Assembly: GCF_001990485.1 (NCBI RefSeq)
Contig: NZ_LBFC01000018.1
Coordinates: 124,001 to 188,000 of the forward strand
From: Thermosipho affectus
Lineage (GTDB): Bacteria; Thermotogota; Thermotogae; Thermotogales; Fervidobacteriaceae
Length of the DNA stretch: 64,000 nt
Direction: 5' to 3'
The notes below the pieces were generated by a model that saw only the letters and a program-made list of their open reading frames with translations, ran no database searches and had not been told where the DNA came from. Position 1 is the first letter of the stretch, and every line of letters begins with the position of its first letter. This document shows positions 61,301-64,000 of the stretch, one piece after another. Both the position numbers and the translations under genes were made by a program.

Positions 61301-61776
61301 GTTGTTCCAGCGGCATCTTCAAATAATTTTTTAAGCTCATCAGGACTGGACATGGCTATTTTATCTATTTTGCCCTGACCTATTATGGATACCATGCCGT
61401 TTGCCCCAAACAAATTTGTAATGTCTTTAAGTCTTGCTTTCTCGCCGTTTATAAAATATGTATTTTCGCCTGATGTGTTTAGTTCTCTTGCTATCTTATA
61501 TTCCACGTTGTTAAAATCAAAGGTTAGTTCAACGTATGCGCTTTTGGATGCAGAATATTTTTTACTACCTTTAAATATAACATCAAATTTTTCTGAAGCA
61601 CGTAAGTTTTTCAAAGAATGTTCTCCTAAAACCCATTGGATAGCCTCAACAATATTTGATTTTCCGGAACCATTTGGTCCAACTATGGCTGTAATATTTG
61701 GAGATATGGGAATTTTTGTAGGTTTCCCAAAGGATTTGAAACCTTTTAGAAAAATCTCCTTCAAAACAATGCTCAA
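58312..61776 (-). CDS. smc: Chromosome partition protein SMC
   Basis: 1154 residues. Walker A IVGPNGSGKSNIVEAIQW near residue 32, long coiled coils (about 165-495 and 650-1000), a hinge domain (about 500-640; FPGIIDVVANII and IATLDGELISNSGTMTGGK), signature LLSGGEKALVGLALL and Walker B FYVLDEPDAPLDEFN near the C-terminus. It organises the chromosome as a homodimer with ScpA and ScpB, not in this window. It starts with ATG overlapping murC by four bases. Confidence 0.97.
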   Translation of the reverse strand: MSIVLKEIFLKGFKSFGKPTKIPISPNITAIVGPNGSGKSNIVEAIQWVLGEHSLKNLRASEKFDVIFKGSKKYSASKSAYVELTFDFNNVEYKIARELNTSGENTYFINGEKARLKDITNLFGANGMVSIIGQGKIDKIAMSSPDELKKLFEDAAGTTIYIEKKKEALSKLAGTEANIERLKDVIYEIEKNKKGLYIKVKKAEKYREYSQKLEQLKERYFGGIYYFEKLKLNSLTSQHAKYKDLLKEKIKNLAEIESKWNILREEFNDLNKKMEDFTSLLETQKTRQNQLLELKNAYTNRLNDLKSSYVEKMSKIDSLKEELQRIKDREQEITLIFDSLKGEISEKEKKLSKIEEERNSLLSKYSAKEMEYLKKKNEYDEMEKHINKLENEQKSLLSSSKELKERISMIKEQLEIKYERKKDLDAEIQELTENAEKYDSKTQQLLEEINEIRKKRTSISQERELLKENLEKLIRRKKELQSEILIIKRQLSEYQGYSHAIKRIFENKKQFPGIIDVVANIIEVDKKYVEAIEALLGGRLQHIVVKDSEVAKKILQFAKKEKIGRITIIPLDLIKVYTKTTTLPKKAINFAKNIVKLKINKEEKLLNFLFGNDIIVNNIDTAVEIKKKFDFRIATLDGELISNSGTMTGGKSEHISPLLRKKLLEDLKEELDNILKIEEKTSKQISHLKEEINELNKYNEVINSEFLEINSKSSSAKRMLQELVKSQNELNKEITNLEKLLKDSTLRLTGINERLKIISIEMENSKDVTKQLKVDIDNSNKEMYSDKEKIEEINEKYMELQSDLMGLRERKIQYDGELKRLLKRKDEIEIETSSILNETHSFKEKMEKLKLSIKEIDEELKTLKEETETLFKNMSKDKSGKKDKLKELENLEDTMEKERNEIEKLRETIHSTELEIQKIKMKIENIDEKYKKSVKISKEELETLKNEMEDIETKLKYIGPVDFEAEEEYIEVSKKLESLEKQKKDLEDARKKIIELIETTDKEATQIFMNTFNTIKKTFKNYIKELFFSGKGDIRLLDKDNVLESGIEIVISKGDGRAQKLQLLSGGEKALVGLALLMSLLQAQPSAFYVLDEPDAPLDEFNAERFKLLLKNSNAQIIIITHKKIVMEAADIMVGITKADDISTVVPVRMEEVV

Positions 61777-63071
61777 ACTTTGAGCCCTCCTATTTTTTTT
61801 CTGAATTTTTGAGAAACTTTAATAATATCACCAGCACCGGCAAAGATATACACGTTGTTTGGTTCAATTTCAATATTTAATATATCTTCTTTATTTTGTA
61901 CAAAGGTTGCACCAATTTCCTCTGCAATAACCTCTGCGCTTATTTTTTCACTGTGTTCAAATGCACTGTATACTTCTGTTATGTATGTTCTATCCGCTAT
62001 AGAAAGTGCTTTTGCAAATTCTTTCCATTCTCTTTTTAAGCGCGAAAATCTATGTGGTTGAAAAATTATGTTAATTTTTTTCCCTTTAAATACTTCTTTT
62101 GCCGTCAATATTAGACTTTTTATTTCAATAGGTGTATGTGAATAGTCATCCACGACAGTTATCTTTTCGTTGTTAAATGAAATTTGAAACCTTCTTCCAG
62201 GTAATACGAAATCTTTGAATGCGTCTAATACCGCATCTTTTTCATATCCCATTTCAAAACACAAAGCAATTACAGATAATGCGTTTAGCGCGTTGTGCAG
62301 ACCTGGAACGTTTAAAACGAATTTTTTAGTTTTGTGTGGAGTTGAGATCTCGATTTTTTGCCTAAACCCCATTTTTTCTATGGACAAAATTTTGTAATCT
62401 GCATTCTCAAGACCAAATGTTTTTGCATTTCTAATTAAATTATTTTCAGAGTTTGATATACATATTTTAGCATTTTTACATGATTTTTCAAAACAGTTGT
62501 TATAATGTTGCAAATTTCTAAAATTTTCTATGTGATCATATCTTATATTGGTTATAATCAAGAAGTCCGGGCTATAATTTTCAAATCCAGGTTGACTTTC
62601 GTCCATCTCAAATACGGAAATATTTCCACCTTTCCTATAGTTTTTATATTCAAGCATAGGATGGGTAGAACCTAAAAATACTGTAGGGTTTTTTCCTAGT
62701 TTTAGAAGAACATGTGCCATCATTGAGGTAGTTGTGGTTTTTCCGTCTGTACCTGTTATACCTATCTTTTCATAGGGTTTTAATATTTTGATGTGGTGTT
62801 CTAACCTTGAAAGTATGGGAATATTTTTTTCCCTTGCTTTATTAATTTCTGGATTTGTGTCTGGGACTGCAGGAGTTCTAACTATTAAGTCGGCATTATC
62901 TATATTTTCGGGAAGGTGTTTTTTAAAAACTCTTATTCCTACATTTTCCAGATATTTGGTTCTTTCCGTGGAATAGGGATCTGTTCCAGAAACATCATTT
63001 CCCAAAAGGTGTTCGTGTATTGCTTGGGCGCTCATACCAATTCCACCGATACCTAAAAAGTGAATTTTCAT
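61773..63071 (-). CDS. murC: UDP-N-acetylmuramate-L-alanine ligase
   Basis: 432 residues. The N-terminal Rossmann domain starts HFLGIGGIGMSAQA; the ATP site is GITGTDGKTTTTSMMAHVL near residues 105-123; the central block VFEMDESQPGFENYSPDFLIITNI and the C-terminal DDYSHTPIEIKSL are typical. It adds L-Ala to UDP-MurNAc in peptidoglycan synthesis. It overlaps murG and smc by four bases each, so cell-wall synthesis and chromosome organisation are translationally coupled here. Confidence 0.96.
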   Translation of the reverse strand: MKIHFLGIGGIGMSAQAIHEHLLGNDVSGTDPYSTERTKYLENVGIRVFKKHLPENIDNADLIVRTPAVPDTNPEINKAREKNIPILSRLEHHIKILKPYEKIGITGTDGKTTTTSMMAHVLLKLGKNPTVFLGSTHPMLEYKNYRKGGNISVFEMDESQPGFENYSPDFLIITNIRYDHIENFRNLQHYNNCFEKSCKNAKICISNSENNLIRNAKTFGLENADYKILSIEKMGFRQKIEISTPHKTKKFVLNVPGLHNALNALSVIALCFEMGYEKDAVLDAFKDFVLPGRRFQISFNNEKITVVDDYSHTPIEIKSLILTAKEVFKGKKINIIFQPHRFSRLKREWKEFAKALSIADRTYITEVYSAFEHSEKISAEVIAEEIGATFVQNKEDILNIEIEPNNVYIFAGAGDIIKVSQKFRKKIGGLKV

Positions 63072-64000
63072 TTTAACACCTCTTTTACTATTTCTTTTGC
63101 AATAATTTTTGCAGGATTTTCAAGCTTTTTGAAGTTTCTTGTTTTGTTTGAAAGTACAATTAGTTTATTTATTACATCTTCTAAATCCAAATTTTTTTCC
63201 CTTATTACAAATCCCAAGTTATTTTTTTCAATTTCTTTTGCATTTTCTAATTGATGAGATTCAGTGGCACCTTCCCACGGAATAACAATTGATGGAACTT
63301 GAAAATACAAAAGTTCACTAATTGTTGTGGCACCCGCCCTTGTAATTGCACAATTTACCGCTTTGTAGTAATCTGCCATATTTTCTATATATTTTTTAAT
63401 TTCTATGTTTTCCTCACTACAGTAAAGTTCTTTTCCTCCGGAAGATAGTATAAAGTGAAAATCTTTCATTTTTTTTGAAAGATCGCATGTGAGTTTATTT
63501 AAAAATTCACTTCCACCACTTCCGCCAACAACTAATATGGTTTTTTTATCGAGTCTGATCTTTTTATTTTCATTTATAAATATGGGGTTTCCACTTACGA
63601 TGACTTTTCTTTTAAAATACTTTTTGGAACTTTTAAATGACACAAATACTTTATCTGCAACTTTTGAAAGTCTTAAATTTGTAAGTCCTGGTATTACGTT
63701 TTGCTCGTGTATGAATAATGGAATTCTCAATTTTTTTGCGATAATTCCAACGGGATAACTAATGTATCCACCTGTAACAAAAACTATGTCTGGTTTGAAA
63801 TCTTTTAGAGTTTTTTTTACTGTTTTTTGTGCATTTATTATTTTTAATATTCTTGATATATTTGCAAAAGAATAAATTGGTCTTACAAGGCCTTTTACAT
63901 CCAACGATACAGTTTTATAAGTGTATTTTTTTAGTACTTTTTCCTCCAACTTCCCTTTAACGGTGAAGTACAATACGTCAATGGTTGTAATTTTTTGAAG
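63068..64000 (-). CDS. murG: UDP-GlcNAc:lipid I N-acetylglucosaminyltransferase MurG (5' end beyond window)
   Basis: Partial; the frame is open to the window edge. The visible part lacks the N-terminal GGTGGH loop, which lies beyond 64000, so this is not a truncation. Seen are VFVTGGYISYPVGIIAKKL, HEQNVIPGLTNRLL-like HEQN..PGLTN, VVGGSGGSEFLNKL, and the donor-binding CAITRAGATTISELLYF plus PWEGATESHQLENA. It transfers GlcNAc to lipid I. It overlaps murC by four bases. Confidence 0.93.
   Translation of the reverse strand, partial: LQKITTIDVLYFTVKGKLEEKVLKKYTYKTVSLDVKGLVRPIYSFANISRILKIINAQKTVKKTLKDFKPDIVFVTGGYISYPVGIIAKKLRIPLFIHEQNVIPGLTNLRLSKVADKVFVSFKSSKKYFKRKVIVSGNPIFINENKKIRLDKKTILVVGGSGGSEFLNKLTCDLSKKMKDFHFILSSGGKELYCSEENIEIKKYIENMADYYKAVNCAITRAGATTISELLYFQVPSIVIPWEGATESHQLENAKEIEKNNLGFVIREKNLDLEDVINKLIVLSNKTRNFKKLENPAKIIAKEIVKEVLK

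Noticed and set aside
63068-64000. Truncated murG
   Set aside because: The frame is open through the window end and the missing N-terminal loop simply lies outside.

Overview
The window reads as a low-GC chromosome segment from a thermophilic Thermotogae bacterium, most likely Thermosipho or a close relative. The evidence is the very AT-rich DNA, frequent GTG and TTG starts, strong AGGAGG-type ribosome binding sites, dense overlapping operons, a pyrophosphate-type phosphofructokinase, a Thermus/Thermotoga-type glucose-binding protein, a lipid-anchored subtilase, large beta-rich envelope proteins, and a corrinoid operon of the kind known from Thermosipho. This assignment is inference; no database search was possible.

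Layout. (1) 0-1.2 kb: a nitronate-monooxygenase-like flavoenzyme. (2) 1.3-10.8 kb: a surface-polysaccharide cluster with a truncated acyltransferase, an alpha-toroid-like protein, a flippase, four glycosyltransferases, a phosphoesterase and a UDP-GlcNAc 2-epimerase, in two convergent blocks. (3) 11-15.6 kb: a glucose-type ABC importer (binding protein and two permeases) followed by a Cache-GGDEF diguanylate cyclase. (4) 15.8-19.3 kb: an MFS carrier, a second epimerase and a TPR-glycosyltransferase fusion. (5) 19.4-26.5 kb: an envelope and housekeeping operon (plsY, a propeller protein, TPR, a membrane protein, pheT, era). (6) 26.5-31.3 kb: alcohol dehydrogenase, pfp, two Mrp-type antiporter subunits and a secreted tandem CBM48-like protein. 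(7) 31.3-38.6 kb: a second diguanylate cyclase, tRNA-Pro, a cobalamin riboswitch and a seven-gene corrinoid operon (cobU, cbiR-like, cobS, cbiP, cbiB, cobD, cobA). (8) 38.7-49.4 kb: lipoprotein subtilase, glpX, rsuA-type pseudouridine synthase, folP, an esterase, an MFS carrier, rtcB, an SsuABC/NMT1-like importer, tRNA-Thr and a His/Glu-tract DUF1292 protein. (9) 49.5-64 kb: a long minus-strand operon, murG-murC-smc-PAS/GAF-fliJ-like-ydcF-small membrane ORF-rhomboid-ansA-perM-lipoprotein-beta-rich envelope protein. murG runs off the window end.

How the parts fit. Most adjacent genes overlap by a few bases, so translational coupling is the norm. Two promoter styles recur. Both tRNAs have near-consensus -35/-10 pairs with 17-bp spacers, whereas most mRNA starts have an extended -10 (TGnTATAAT) and little or no -35. 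Intrinsic terminators are compact and several touch neighbouring promoters or coding ends. No stretch longer than 300 bases lacks a gene; the largest gap is about 217 bases at 10778-10994. No CRISPR array, insertion sequence or rRNA was seen.

The least-explained items are an apparent AUC start for the MrpD-like gene, a 36-residue membrane ORF between ydcF and the rhomboid gene, the CbiR-like protein inside the corrinoid operon, the large lipoprotein/beta-protein pair, and the PAS-GAF protein coupled to smc.
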